A stretch of DNA of 30,049 nt, taken from NCBI GenBank assembly GCA_026985785.1, contig JALSPT010000181.1, positions 1 through 30,049 of the forward strand, given 5' to 3'. Made by a program: the position numbers and the translations under genes. Positions 22,043-29,691 of the stretch are shown in pieces (within the stretch, counting starts at the first letter, position 1; the number at the start of each line of letters is the position of its first letter). The notes below the pieces were generated by a model. It ran no database searches, was not told the DNA's origin, and saw only the letters and a program-made list of their open reading frames with translations. Source of the stretch: Anaerolineales bacterium (GTDB lineage Bacteria > Chloroflexota > Anaerolineae > Anaerolineales > DRMV01).

Positions 22043-23350
22043 CTACCCCATTTTGGCATGAATGGCCTCGCGGAAGCGCGCCCGCACGCCCTCGAAGGGG
22101 ATACGCTGCATGATGGGGTCGAAAAAGCCTTCCACGATCAGCCGCTCGGCTTCATCGGCGGGAATGCCGCGGCTTTGCAGGTAGAACTTCTGCTCGAAAT
22201 CCACCTTGCCGATGGTCGCGCCGTGGGTGCAGCGCACATCGTTGGCCTTGATTTCCAGGCCGGGGATGGAATCGGCGCGTGCGGTATCGCTGAGCAGCAG
22301 GTTGCGGTTGGCCTGGTAGCCGTCGGTTTTCTGTGCCTCGGGGGCGACGAAAATCATACCGCGCCACACCGAGCGGCCATAATCGGTCAGCGCGCCTTTG
22401 TAGAGCAGGTCGCTGGTGGTGTGCGGCGCGAGGTGGTCCTGGCGGGTGTCGTGGTCGAGGTGCTGTTTGCCATCGGCAAAGTAAAAGCCGGAAACCCGCG
22501 CCGAGGCTCCTTCGCCCGCCAGGCGCACCTGGGTGAAACTCTTGGTCAGGTGACTGCCCAGGGAGCCGAAAATCCACTCCAGGGTGGCATCGCGCCCCAG
22601 GTGGGCGCGCTCGTGGGTGAAGTTCCACACATGCCGCCCCCACGACTGCAACTCCACGAAGTGCAGCCGGGCAGCATCGCCCAGCAGGATTTCCACCGCG
22701 CCGACGTGCAAAGTCTGCCCCCCTTCGTCGGGCGAGGCCGATTCGTGGACATACGTCAGCGCGGCGCCCTTGTCTACCCAAATCACCAGGTGGTCGATGT
22801 GCGCCAGGCCCACCCCCGGCCCCCAGGCCAGGCTGTGCAGCGGGGCTTCCACCTGCACGCCCGGCGGCACATACACGAAGATGCCGTTTTGGGAAAGCGC
22901 TTCGGCCAGGGCGGCAAACTTGCCGTCCTCCGGCGGGACGATCTTGCCCAGCACCTGCCGCAGCAGGTCGGGGTGCTCCGCAGCCGCGGTGCGCAAGTCG
23001 GTGAAGATCACACCTTGCGCGGCCAGCGCCTCGTCGAATGTGCGCTCATGGCTGCCCGGCAGCAGCGTCATCTCGCCGCCGTGAGCGGCATCCACCAGAG
23101 GGTGGCTTAATGCCTCGGGCACGGGCGGCAGGTTGCGGTAAGCGCCCTCTTCCGGCAGGCGCAGCGCCTCGCCGCGCAGGCCGCGAATGTCGGTGCGCCG
23201 CCAGGCTTCCATCTTGCGGTGCGGCATGGGCAGGCGCTCGTAAGCCGCCCAGGCCTGCTGGCGAAAGTCGGCCAAATCGTCTTGCGGAAGCATCGCGACG
23301 GTGAAAGGCAGTTTGACCTCCCGCCGCGGGCGTCGTTTCGGTTGTGCCAT
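22043..23350 (-). CDS. sufD: Fe-S cluster scaffold subunit SufD
   Basis: 435 residues. SufD pairs with SufB and the SufC ATPase to form the SufBCD scaffold. A divergent N-terminus includes LPMPHRKMEAWRRTDIRGL, a classic SufD segment (P..K.E.WRYT-like). The beta-helix core includes GIFVYVPPGVQVEAPLHSL, FVELQSWGRHVWNFTHERA and LYKGALTDYGRSVWRGMIFV. The C-terminal GLEIKANDVRCTHGATIGK has the conserved His used with SufB at the cluster site. The end FYLQSRGIPADEAERLIVEGF is standard. AAGGAG before the ATG overlaps the sufB stop codon (TAAGGAG), indicating coupling. A long mirror-repeat hairpin follows the stop. Confidence 0.95.
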   Translation of the reverse strand: MAQPKRRPRREVKLPFTVAMLPQDDLADFRQQAWAAYERLPMPHRKMEAWRRTDIRGLRGEALRLPEEGAYRNLPPVPEALSHPLVDAAHGGEMTLLPGSHERTFDEALAAQGVIFTDLRTAAAEHPDLLRQVLGKIVPPEDGKFAALAEALSQNGIFVYVPPGVQVEAPLHSLAWGPGVGLAHIDHLVIWVDKGAALTYVHESASPDEGGQTLHVGAVEILLGDAARLHFVELQSWGRHVWNFTHERAHLGRDATLEWIFGSLGSHLTKSFTQVRLAGEGASARVSGFYFADGKQHLDHDTRQDHLAPHTTSDLLYKGALTDYGRSVWRGMIFVAPEAQKTDGYQANRNLLLSDTARADSIPGLEIKANDVRCTHGATIGKVDFEQKFYLQSRGIPADEAERLIVEGFFDPIMQRIPFEGVRARFREAIHAKMG

Positions 23351-23363
23351 GTCGTCGGTCTCC

Positions 23364-25796
23364 TTACCCTACCGAGCCTTCCATCTGAAGGCGAATCAGA
23401 CGGTTCATCTCGATGGCGTATTCCATCGGCAGTTCTTTGACGAAGAATTCCATGAAGCCGGAAACCACCATCGTGGTGGCTTCCTCCTCGCTCAGGCCGC
23501 GGCTGCGAAGGTAGAACAACTGGTCTTCGTCCACCTTGGACACCGAGGCTTCGTGGCCGATGGTCACATCGTCCTCTTCGATTTCCATGTAGGGATAGGT
23601 GTCGGTTTGGGAAGCCTCGTCGAGCAGCAGGGCGTCGCAGGTGACATGCGAGCGCACATTGGAAGCCCCGCGGCGTACCTTCAGCAAGCCGCGGTAGGAA
23701 GACCGTCCCGTACCCTTGCTGATGGACTTGGAGATGATCTTGCTGCTGGTGTTGGGCGCGAGATGAATCATCTTGCCGCCGGCGTCCAAAATCTGCCCAT
23801 CGCGGGCAAAAGCCACCGAAAGGATTTCGCCGTGCGCCCCTTCGCCGACCAGGTAGCACGAGGGGTATTTCATCGTGACTTTGCTGTTATGCACCACGAA
23901 CCCCTCGGCCACGAAATTGTGGCTCCCTTCAACTTCGATATCCCAGGTATCGGTTTCACCTTGGGGCTCGATTGCCGTGACTTTAGCAAATGCGACCGGC
24001 TGCTCTAACGGCTCGTCGGAAAAGTAAAGCATATAATGGATATATTCTTTGGTCTCAGCCCCCAACGGCTTCTTTTCGGCCCGCCGCCATTCGCTGATTT
24101 TCAGCGGGTTCCAGCCACAAGTCAACGCCAGTCGTTTGATGTCTTCCAACAAAGCGCGGTGGGCGCTGGTCACCGAAAGATTACGGTGGCCGTCGCGCAC
24201 ATGCCCGTCTGCGGCGATATAGCCCTCAATGAAAGCTTCACGCTGGGCGCGTGGCAGGCCATAAACCCACGTAGGCACCCGTTTTTCGCGCGCGCTACCT
24301 GTGAAGCCGATTTCCCGAATCCACCGCGCCAGAGGGGCGGAAGCCACCCGCAGCACCCGGCCCTGATGTAGCACAGGTGTTTTGCCAAATAATTTCTGTA
24401 CCAGTTCAACCACACGCTCATAGGCCGGGTCTTCGGGTACCACGGCCAGATTCACGCGCGTCGATTCGGAATAACCGTCGCCCAGGTAAAATCCCAAAAA
24501 CCACATGAGGTCAACCGTCGTTTCTGCTGGCGTGGTGATGGGGTGTGCTCGTGGAATCTCGGGTGCAGGGGGCAGCGCATATGGCTCGCCGTAGTCTGGC
24601 ATCCGACCGGAAATGGCCACATAGTCGCCCACCTGGATGTGATCCAGCCGTTGCCAACCCAGATGGTAATGCTTGCCCGTTTTGCGCAACACGAGGAAGG
24701 GGTGGTTTGCTGTAGCCAGGATTTCCCGATGATTGAGCGTGCGTACCAGAAAAACAGGTCTGCGTCCACTATAGCGTTTTCCTAACACTGTGTGGGCTTC
24801 CAACCTCATCTCCGGCGTTAGGGCAAACACGCGATCGCCCGCCTTGATATCTGCAATGGGCTTGAGGCCACCCTCGGCGAACAATGCGGTGTCACTGGCG
24901 AGGCAGCCCATGTTCGCGTCTACCCACTCCATCGTTGCGCCTTCGTACACCATCGCCCGCTGGGTCACCAAATTGTAGACGTTGGTCGACCAGTTCTGGA
25001 TGGTGGTGTAGCGGACGTAGGCGCCGGGGCGGACGATGATTTCGATCACGCCGGTGTGCAACGACTCGGTGGAATACATCGGCGCGGTGCAGCCTTCCAC
25101 ATAGTGGACTTTCGCGCCCTCATCGGCAATGATGAGGGTGCGCTCGAACTGGCCGATGTTGGCGCTGTTGAGGCGGAAGTAAGCCTGCAACGGCAGCGCC
25201 ACCTCCACCCCCGGCGGCACATACACGAAGGAGCCGCCTGACCACACCGCACTGTTGAGCGCGGCAAATTTATTGTCGTTGATGGGCACCACCTTGCCAA
25301 AATACTGGCGGAACAGATCTGGGTGCTCGCGCAGGCCGTCTTCGATGCTCTTGAAGATCACGCCCTGGCGCTCCAACTGCTCCTGAATGCGGTGGTACAC
25401 CATCTCCGATTCGTATTGCGCGCCCACCCCGGCGAGGAACTTCTGCTCGGCCTCGGGGATGCCAAGGCGGTCGAAGGTTTCCTTGATTTCCTCGGGAATC
25501 TCATCCCACGTCCGCCCGGCCTTGTCGGTCGGTTTGATGTAATAGTAGATGTCGTCGAAATTCAGCTCCGACAGATCCGGCCCCCAATTGGGCATTGGGC
25601 GTTTGACGAAGTGCCGGTACGCCTTGAGGCGGTATTCCAGCATCCATTTCGGCTCGCCCTTGATGGCCGAAATCTGCCGCACGACGTCCTCATCCAGCCC
25701 TTTGCGGGCTTTGAAGACATAATGCTCAGGGGTGTGGAAGTCGTAGCGGTCTTCGCCAAAGTTCTCCAGCAGTTCTGCATCACTTTGCTTGGCCAT
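23364..25796 (-). CDS. sufB: Fe-S cluster scaffold SufB precursor interrupted by an intein
   Basis: 810-residue precursor: N-extein 1-297, intein 298-637, C-extein 638-810. Removing the intein joins EWVDANMG to SKVTMKYPS, restoring a 470-residue SufB of normal length and a junction matching uninterrupted SufB proteins. SufB is the main scaffold where clusters form before transfer. Core segments are NDNKFAALNSAVWSGGSFVY, VEGCTAPMYSTESLH, SKGTGRSSYRGLLKV, SHVTCDALLLD (Cys of the family's cluster site), IGHEASVSKVDEDQLFYL and the C-terminal SVG. The insertion lies in a highly conserved stretch, so splicing is needed for function. GAGGAA precedes the ATG by 8 nt; sufC is 29 nt upstream. Confidence 0.96.
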   Translation of the reverse strand: MAKQSDAELLENFGEDRYDFHTPEHYVFKARKGLDEDVVRQISAIKGEPKWMLEYRLKAYRHFVKRPMPNWGPDLSELNFDDIYYYIKPTDKAGRTWDEIPEEIKETFDRLGIPEAEQKFLAGVGAQYESEMVYHRIQEQLERQGVIFKSIEDGLREHPDLFRQYFGKVVPINDNKFAALNSAVWSGGSFVYVPPGVEVALPLQAYFRLNSANIGQFERTLIIADEGAKVHYVEGCTAPMYSTESLHTGVIEIIVRPGAYVRYTTIQNWSTNVYNLVTQRAMVYEGATMEWVDANMGCLASDTALFAEGGLKPIADIKAGDRVFALTPEMRLEAHTVLGKRYSGRRPVFLVRTLNHREILATANHPFLVLRKTGKHYHLGWQRLDHIQVGDYVAISGRMPDYGEPYALPPAPEIPRAHPITTPAETTVDLMWFLGFYLGDGYSESTRVNLAVVPEDPAYERVVELVQKLFGKTPVLHQGRVLRVASAPLARWIREIGFTGSAREKRVPTWVYGLPRAQREAFIEGYIAADGHVRDGHRNLSVTSAHRALLEDIKRLALTCGWNPLKISEWRRAEKKPLGAETKEYIHYMLYFSDEPLEQPVAFAKVTAIEPQGETDTWDIEVEGSHNFVAEGFVVHNSKVTMKYPSCYLVGEGAHGEILSVAFARDGQILDAGGKMIHLAPNTSSKIISKSISKGTGRSSYRGLLKVRRGASNVRSHVTCDALLLDEASQTDTYPYMEIEEDDVTIGHEASVSKVDEDQLFYLRSRGLSEEEATTMVVSGFMEFFVKELPMEYAIEMNRLIRLQMEGSVG
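23886..24905 (-). mobile_element. Intein with LAGLIDADG homing endonuclease domain in sufB
   Basis: 340 residues from Cys298 (codon 24905-24903) to Asn637 (23888-23886). Splicing block A is CLASDTALFAEGG, block B is ILATANHPFLVL (His as in TxxH), block F is TWDIEVEGSHNFVAEG, and block G is FVVHN followed by Ser as the +1 nucleophile. All four catalytic positions (Cys1, block B His, penultimate His, terminal Asn) are intact, so splicing is expected. The middle carries two LAGLIDADG-type helices, LMWFLGFYLGDGYS (intein 133-146) and FIEGYIAADGHV (225-236), each with an acidic residue, so the endonuclease may be active. Base composition is lower in GC than the exteins: 25 of 60 bases at 24001-24060 versus about 39 of 60 at 25201-25260. 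Confidence 0.96.
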
Positions 25797-25825
25797 GATT
25801 TTTCCTCATTCGCTCATTCGCCATG

Positions 25826-26590
25826 CTATGCGCCCACCCGCTCGCGCAGCCAGTCGTAGCCGTGCTCTTCCAGGTGCTCGGCGAGTTCCGGGCCACCGGA
25901 TTCCACGATGCGCCCGTCCATCATAATGTGCACCTTGTCGGGCTGAATGTAGCGTAAGATGCGTTGGTAGTGGGTGATGACCAGCACGCCAAGGTCGGGG
26001 CCCCGCAGCGCGTTCACGCCCTCGGAAACGATGCGCAGCGCGTCGATGTCCAGGCCGGAATCCGTCTCGTCCAGAATGGCGATTTCCGGCTCCAGCATCG
26101 CCATTTGCAAGATCTCGGCGCGCTTCTTCTCGCCGCCGCTGAAGCCATCGTTGAGGTAGCGCCCGGCAAACGAGGGGTCCATGTTGAGTAGGCGCATTTT
26201 GTCCATCAACAATTTGCGGAATTCCGCAATCGGAATGCCCTCATCGTCAGGATTGAGCGCCTTGCGCTTGGCGTTGATCGCCGCCCGCAGGAAGTTCGCC
26301 AACGAAACACCGGGAATAGCCACCGGATACTGAAAAGCGAGAAAAATGCCCAAATGCGCCCGCTCCTCAGGCGGCAGTTCCAGAATGTTTTGTCCCTTGA
26401 AGATCACTTCCCCTTCGGTCACCTCGTAGTTGGGGTGCCCCATCAGGGTGTAGGCCAGGGTGGATTTCCCCGTGCCGTTGGGGCCCATGATGGCGTGGAC
26501 TTCGCCCTGAGGGAGCGTCAGGTCAAGCCCCTTCAGGATTTCCTTGTCCCCGACCCGGACGTGCAGGTTGCGAATCACCAGTTCAGACAT
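25826..26590 (-). CDS. sufC: SufC, ATPase of the SufBCD complex
   Basis: 254 residues from ATG 26590 with GAGGAG 6 nt upstream; an in-frame upstream extension to 26656 runs through the structured leader and is rejected. ABC-type ATPase whose ATP cycle opens the SufBD interface. Walker A is GPNGTGKS (36-43), then the Q-loop in FLAFQYPVAIPGVS, the signature FSGGEKKRAEILQMA, Walker B and extension AILDETDSGLDIDAL, and the H-loop in VLVITHYQRIL. It lacks membrane segments, as expected. First gene of the minus-strand suf run, expressed from a consensus promoter at 26684-26712. Confidence 0.97.
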   Translation of the reverse strand: MSELVIRNLHVRVGDKEILKGLDLTLPQGEVHAIMGPNGTGKSTLAYTLMGHPNYEVTEGEVIFKGQNILELPPEERAHLGIFLAFQYPVAIPGVSLANFLRAAINAKRKALNPDDEGIPIAEFRKLLMDKMRLLNMDPSFAGRYLNDGFSGGEKKRAEILQMAMLEPEIAILDETDSGLDIDALRIVSEGVNALRGPDLGVLVITHYQRILRYIQPDKVHIMMDGRIVESGGPELAEHLEEHGYDWLRERVGA

Positions 26591-26610
26591 ATGAAACTCC
26601 TCGCGAGAAT

Positions 26611-26662
26611 CGGTAGTAAAACGGGCGGTGAAGCCCTGCTCCACCGCGCCGCACAACTACCG
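26611..26662 (-). promoter_or_regulatory. Structured 5' leader of sufC
   Basis: Within the predicted leader (from about 26677 to the ATG at 26590) the outer stem CGGTAGT (26662-26656, minus strand) pairs perfectly with ACTACCG (26617-26611), and an inner stem GCGGTG pairs with CACCGC (26647-26642 / 26630-26625). There is no T-run, so it is not a terminator. It could affect mRNA stability or translation. No known riboswitch consensus was recognised. Confidence 0.5.
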
Positions 26663-26683
26663 AGCGTTTTCTGTCTGAACAAG

Positions 26684-26712
26684 ATTATAGCATCGCCGCT
26701 TGCAGATGTCAA
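26684..26712 (-). promoter_or_regulatory. Consensus sigma-70 promoter of the sufC operon
   Basis: Minus strand: TTGACA (26712-26707), 17-nt spacer ending TGC, TATAAT (26689-26684). Both hexamers are perfect, spacing is optimal and the -10 is extended. The -35 lies within one arm of the inverted repeat at 26707-26742. Confidence 0.9.
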
Positions 26713-26742
26713 TATTCGCTATAAAAATCCAAAATATTGACA
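26707..26742. promoter_or_regulatory. Perfect inverted repeat spanning both divergent -35 boxes (candidate SufR operator)
   Basis: TGTCAATATT (26707-26716), 16 nt, AATATTGACA (26733-26742): ten of ten positions complementary, arm centres 26 bp apart. Each arm contains the TTGACA of one promoter, sufC on the minus strand and the regulator on the plus strand. A repressor here would block both, giving autoregulation. The link to the adjacent regulator is inferred from position. Confidence 0.75.
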
Positions 26743-26765
26743 TGGCTTTCAGGTCGTGCTATACT
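26737..26765 (+). promoter_or_regulatory. Sigma-70 promoter of the sufR-like gene
   Basis: TTGACA (26737-26742), 17-nt spacer ending TGC, TATACT (26760-26765). Perfect -35, near-perfect extended -10. The transcript would start near 26772, and its leader has a small hairpin GGGCAG-CGCG-CTGCCC (26784-26799). Confidence 0.88.
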
Positions 26766-26820
26766 TGCTTCATCTCGATCTTTGGGCAGCGCGCTGCCCC
26801 CTACTCGTGGCGATAATCTC

Positions 26821-27459
26821 ATGCAAGAAACCCGCAAGCGCATTCTGGAAACTCTGCTCAGCAAGCAGCGCTGTACCATCAACGAACTGGCCGACGCCGT
26901 GGGCATTACGCCGATTTCCGTGCGGCACCACATCAACAAACTGGAGGCCGCGGGACTGGTCGCCTCGGAAGAGGAGCGCCACGGCGTGGGGCGTCCGCGC
27001 CGCCTTTACTACCTCACCGAGTCCGGCCTGGAAAAGTTCCCTTCCCAATACGTCCGCCTGACCTCGCAACTGTTGCGCCAGCTCAAGGCCTCGTTGCCTG
27101 CGCCGATGGTTTCCAAACTGTTCGCCGAGATGGCGCGCAACATGGCCAAAGAGTTTACCAAAGGTGTGGATGCTGCCAATATGACGCCCAAAGAGCGTCT
27201 GAATTTTGTGACTTCCCTTCTCAATCGGGAGGGTTTTGTGGTCAAATGGGAGGAAACTGACCAGTATTACGTGGTACAGGAGTCAGTTTGTCCCTACTAC
27301 CACATCGGCCAGGACCACCCCGAGGTGTGTATCCTCGACCGCACCTTCATCGCCACGCTGCTGGATGTGCCGCCTGAAAAAATCCAGCACGAACGCTGCA
27401 TCTTCAACGGCGATAAGCAATGCCGTTTCGTGATTCCCAAATCCCCAACCGGAGCGTAA
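26821..27459 (+). CDS. sufR: SufR-type Fe-S winged-helix transcriptional regulator
   Basis: 212 residues from ATG 26821; the upstream open frame (to 26737) overlaps the promoter and is excluded. No clear Shine-Dalgarno. Residues 1-70 form a DeoR/ArsR-like winged helix (RKRILETLLSKQRCTINELA, then VGITPISVRHHINKLEAAGL and GRPRRLYYLTESG). The C-terminal part has four cysteines, Cys157, Cys170, Cys193 and Cys201 (C-x12-C-x22-C-x7-C), in SVCPYYHIGQDHPEVC and HERCIFNGDKQC. This resembles SufR, which uses an Fe-S cluster to sense cluster sufficiency and represses suf genes. It is divergent from sufC and shares the perfect inverted repeat between the promoters. Gene name by similarity and context. 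Confidence 0.85.
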   Translation: MQETRKRILETLLSKQRCTINELADAVGITPISVRHHINKLEAAGLVASEEERHGVGRPRRLYYLTESGLEKFPSQYVRLTSQLLRQLKASLPAPMVSKLFAEMARNMAKEFTKGVDAANMTPKERLNFVTSLLNREGFVVKWEETDQYYVVQESVCPYYHIGQDHPEVCILDRTFIATLLDVPPEKIQHERCIFNGDKQCRFVIPKSPTGA

Positions 27460-27462
27460 GCC

Positions 27463-27843
27463 ATGGCCGCAGATGGACCCACTACCCCCTTCACTCCCAG
27501 TACAACGCCGTCGCGCAACCGCCCCGAATGGCAGGCGCGCAAAACCCATCCTGAACTGGCTGCTGAGGCCGAAAAGGCTCTGCGCACGGTGGTCGATCCC
27601 GAACTGGGCATGGACGTGATCACTTTGGGATTGATCCGCGACCTGCAAATCAACGACGAGAGCGCCAACCTGGTGATGATTTTGACCACGCCTTTCTGCC
27701 CCTACGGCCCTGCCATTCTCGAAGCCGCCCGCCGCAAGGTGGAAGAAACCCTGCAAAAGCCCACCACCATCGAATTGGGCGATGAAATCTGGGAACGCGA
27801 CATGATGGAAGAGGGCGCGGCTGAAATGCTGGGTCTGTGGTAA
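27463..27843 (+). CDS. DUF59 / MIP18-family (SufT-like) protein
   Basis: 126 residues. The ATG lies 3 nt after the regulator stop, with GGAG inside the end of that gene, so the two are coupled. After a Thr/Pro/Ser-rich N-terminus of about 25 residues comes the DUF59 domain: ALRTVVDPELGMDVITLGLIRDLQI and TTPFCPYGPAILEAARRKVE. The FCPYGP loop has the family's conserved Cys. Family members include SufT, PaaD and eukaryotic MIP18, which act in Fe-S cluster maturation or transfer. Paired here with a suf regulator, a SufT-like maturation role is likely. Only the domain call is direct. Confidence 0.87.
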   Translation: MAADGPTTPFTPSTTPSRNRPEWQARKTHPELAAEAEKALRTVVDPELGMDVITLGLIRDLQINDESANLVMILTTPFCPYGPAILEAARRKVEETLQKPTTIELGDEIWERDMMEEGAAEMLGLW

Positions 27844-27934
27844 TGCTTTTCGCCTGCCCCGCCAAATGAGGTTGACCTGCTGGGGAACAGGGGCGCCATC
27901 GTAGCGTTCGTTGAGGGCGCCTGTTGTGCAAAGG

Positions 27935-27943
27935 TGGTAGAAT
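27935..27943 (+). promoter_or_regulatory. Candidate extended -10 promoter of the coiled-coil protein gene
   Basis: TGG-TAGAAT lies 22 nt before the ATG at 27966 and just ahead of a strong Shine-Dalgarno (AAGGAGGT, 27953-27960). No clear -35. An AACAGG/CCTGTT-based imperfect hairpin (about 27885-27925) precedes it. Confidence 0.4.
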
Positions 27944-27965
27944 TGACAGAGGAAGGAGGTGCGTG

Positions 27966-28721
27966 ATGCCCGAAAAAGACGAACGAACGGTGGAAAATCC
28001 CTCTGCCCAGCCGGGAGACGCCTTTCCCGCGGAGAATGCGCCGCAAGGTGAAAGCCCCACTTTGGGGGCGGCCTCTGCTTCGGACGTGGGGACGTCTTCG
28101 GTAGCCGACGAAAGCGCGCCATCTTCTGCCTCCGATGCTTCGCAGGCAGAAGTGCCCCCGAGCGCACCCAAGCCGCCCAGCAAAGCACGCCGTTTTGTGC
28201 GCAAACTGTGGCGGTGGACGTTGAGTTTCCTGGTGGTGTTTGGATTGGGGTTTGTGGTGGCAGCGTGGGTGCTCTACCGCCCCGCGCGGCAGCAGGCTCA
28301 ACAGGCACAGCAGGCTGCCCAACAGGCGGCGGATGAGGTGCAGGCGCTGCAGGGCAAGTTGCAGCAGGCGCAGAGCCAGGCTAAGTCGTTGCAGGATCAG
28401 ATTGCAGCGATGCAGGACACGGTGCAACAGGCCCAGTTGGAGGCTGCCGTCGATCAGGCGCTGGCGGAGGCTTATGCTGTGCGGCTGGCTTTGAAAGAAG
28501 GTGACCACACCGGCGCCACGCTGCATGCTGAAGCGTTGGGCAAGGCGCTCCAGGCGCTGGCCCAGGTGGTGCCTTCAGAGCACGCGGAGGTGGTCAAGGC
28601 GATGCAATCTCAGTTTTCTGAGATGCAAGGTAAACTGGACTCGCCCAACTACGCCGACCGCCAACTCCGCGCCATGATCCAACATCTGATGGCACTTAAG
28701 GATGTCTTGGGGCTCAAGTAG
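27966..28721 (+). CDS. Single-pass membrane protein with extracytoplasmic coiled coil, unknown function
   Basis: 251 residues from ATG 27966, with AAGGAGGT 5 nt upstream. No known family recognised. A long disordered Ala/Ser/Pro/Glu-rich cytoplasmic region (1-75) is followed by basic residues (KPPSKARRFVRKLWRWT). One membrane helix (LSFLVVFGLGFVVAAWVLY) comes next, then a Gln/Ala-rich coiled coil (from QQAQQAQQAAQQAADEVQAL to about LQDQIAAMQDTVQQ). The C-terminal helical part has repeated ALGKALQALAQVV-type heptads. Orientation by the positive-inside rule puts the coiled coil outside. Such architecture suits an envelope tether or scaffold; this is inference. It ends at a terminator shared with the convergent sortase gene. 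Confidence 0.8.
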   Translation: MPEKDERTVENPSAQPGDAFPAENAPQGESPTLGAASASDVGTSSVADESAPSSASDASQAEVPPSAPKPPSKARRFVRKLWRWTLSFLVVFGLGFVVAAWVLYRPARQQAQQAQQAAQQAADEVQALQGKLQQAQSQAKSLQDQIAAMQDTVQQAQLEAAVDQALAEAYAVRLALKEGDHTGATLHAEALGKALQALAQVVPSEHAEVVKAMQSQFSEMQGKLDSPNYADRQLRAMIQHLMALKDVLGLK

Positions 28722-28740
28722 GTCCCCCGTGATGCATTGA

Positions 28741-28770
28741 AACAGCCCGCGTGATAAGCGGGCTGTTTTT
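28741..28770 (+). terminator. Intrinsic terminator after the coiled-coil protein gene
   Basis: AACAGCCCGC (28741-28750), loop GTGATAA, GCGGGCTGTT (28758-28767), continuing into TTTTT. Perfect 10-bp stem. On the minus strand the stem is followed by only two or three T, so it would end the convergent sortase transcript weakly. Confidence 0.9.
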
Positions 28771-28781
28771 GTTTCTCAGCA

Positions 28782-29684
28782 TCAGGGGGTTTTTAGCACG
28801 CCGCGCACCACGATGCGTTGCGTATCAACCATGTAGGGGTAACAGGAGACAAGGGTCACGGTGGGTTGTCGGGTGGGTGCCAGCCACTGGACGTCGGTGG
28901 GCTCTACGACGTGAATTTCGGTTACGATATAGGTGTATGCTCGATTGCCAGCATAAACGATGATTTCGTCGCCGGGTTTGAGGCGGTCGAGATAGCGAAA
29001 GACCTCGCCATAGATGTCGTCATGCCCGGAGAGCACCATGTTCCCCGGCTGGCCAGGGTTGGCGCTGCCGATGTGGTGGCCGACGCCCTTTTTGAGCTGT
29101 TCCCAACCATCGCCCTCGACCACGGGGAAATCGACCCCGATCGCCGGGATGCGGATGCGGGTAGGCTGACCGGGGGCGGGGGTGGGGAGGGGCATGGCGG
29201 CCAACGATTGCACCAGCGGGCGCAGATGTTCGGGGATTTCGGCGTCGTTGGGACGCGCACCGCCTGGGGCGGTCGGCGGTGTGTGCCCGGCGGGCAGCAC
29301 TACCGCCATGACCAGCGGCGTGGGCGTGACGGTGGCCTGCCGCAGCGCTCCAGCCACTTCACGGTTCAGCCGCTCTATCAGATTCACGCCATTGAGCACG
29401 ACCAGGAGCAACCCTACAACGGCCAATGCCTCCACGGCCAGCAGGATGCGGTCCAGCAATCGCCGTCGGCGGGAGAGAGGGGGCGCAGGGGCAACTTCTT
29501 CTGCTGTGGGGACGGTGGAGCGCATTTGTTCCAGCCGGACTTCTTCGGGTTCGGAAAGCACCAGCGCCCGCCCGCTGCGACGGAATTGCTCCAGCCGCCG
29601 ATGGCGTTCGGCGCGGCGTTTTTCGATGAGGAGGCGCCGCAATTGTTCGATGGAGAGGTCCTGGGCACATCGGCAGCGTGTCAT
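28782..29684 (-). CDS. Class D/E-like sortase with cytoplasmic N-terminal extension
   Basis: 300 residues. Membrane-bound transpeptidase that cleaves a sorting signal and links proteins to the envelope. The catalytic residues are visible: His221 (VLSGHDDIYGEVFRYL), Cys281 (TVTLVSCYPY) and Arg290 (DTQRIVVRG). A membrane helix (IL LAVEALAVVGLLLVVLNG, about 80-99) follows a basic, helical N-terminal extension with Cys4-x-Cys6 and a charged RRLLIEKRRAERHRRLEQF segment. A Thr/Pro-rich stalk precedes the catalytic domain, which begins near RIRIPAIGVDFPVV. No substrate with an LPxTG-like signal is in the window. The ATG lies 7 nt after an extended -10 box, so the mRNA is probably leaderless. Confidence 0.92.
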   Translation of the reverse strand: MTRCRCAQDLSIEQLRRLLIEKRRAERHRRLEQFRRSGRALVLSEPEEVRLEQMRSTVPTAEEVAPAPPLSRRRRLLDRILLAVEALAVVGLLLVVLNGVNLIERLNREVAGALRQATVTPTPLVMAVVLPAGHTPPTAPGGARPNDAEIPEHLRPLVQSLAAMPLPTPAPGQPTRIRIPAIGVDFPVVEGDGWEQLKKGVGHHIGSANPGQPGNMVLSGHDDIYGEVFRYLDRLKPGDEIIVYAGNRAYTYIVTEIHVVEPTDVQWLAPTRQPTVTLVSCYPYMVDTQRIVVRGVLKTP

Positions 29685-29691
29685 AGGAGGG

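Noticed and set aside
23364..25796. SufB as two genes or a disrupted pseudogene
   Set aside because: The frame is continuous and the insert has complete intein blocks A, B, F and G with restored SufB sequence after splicing.
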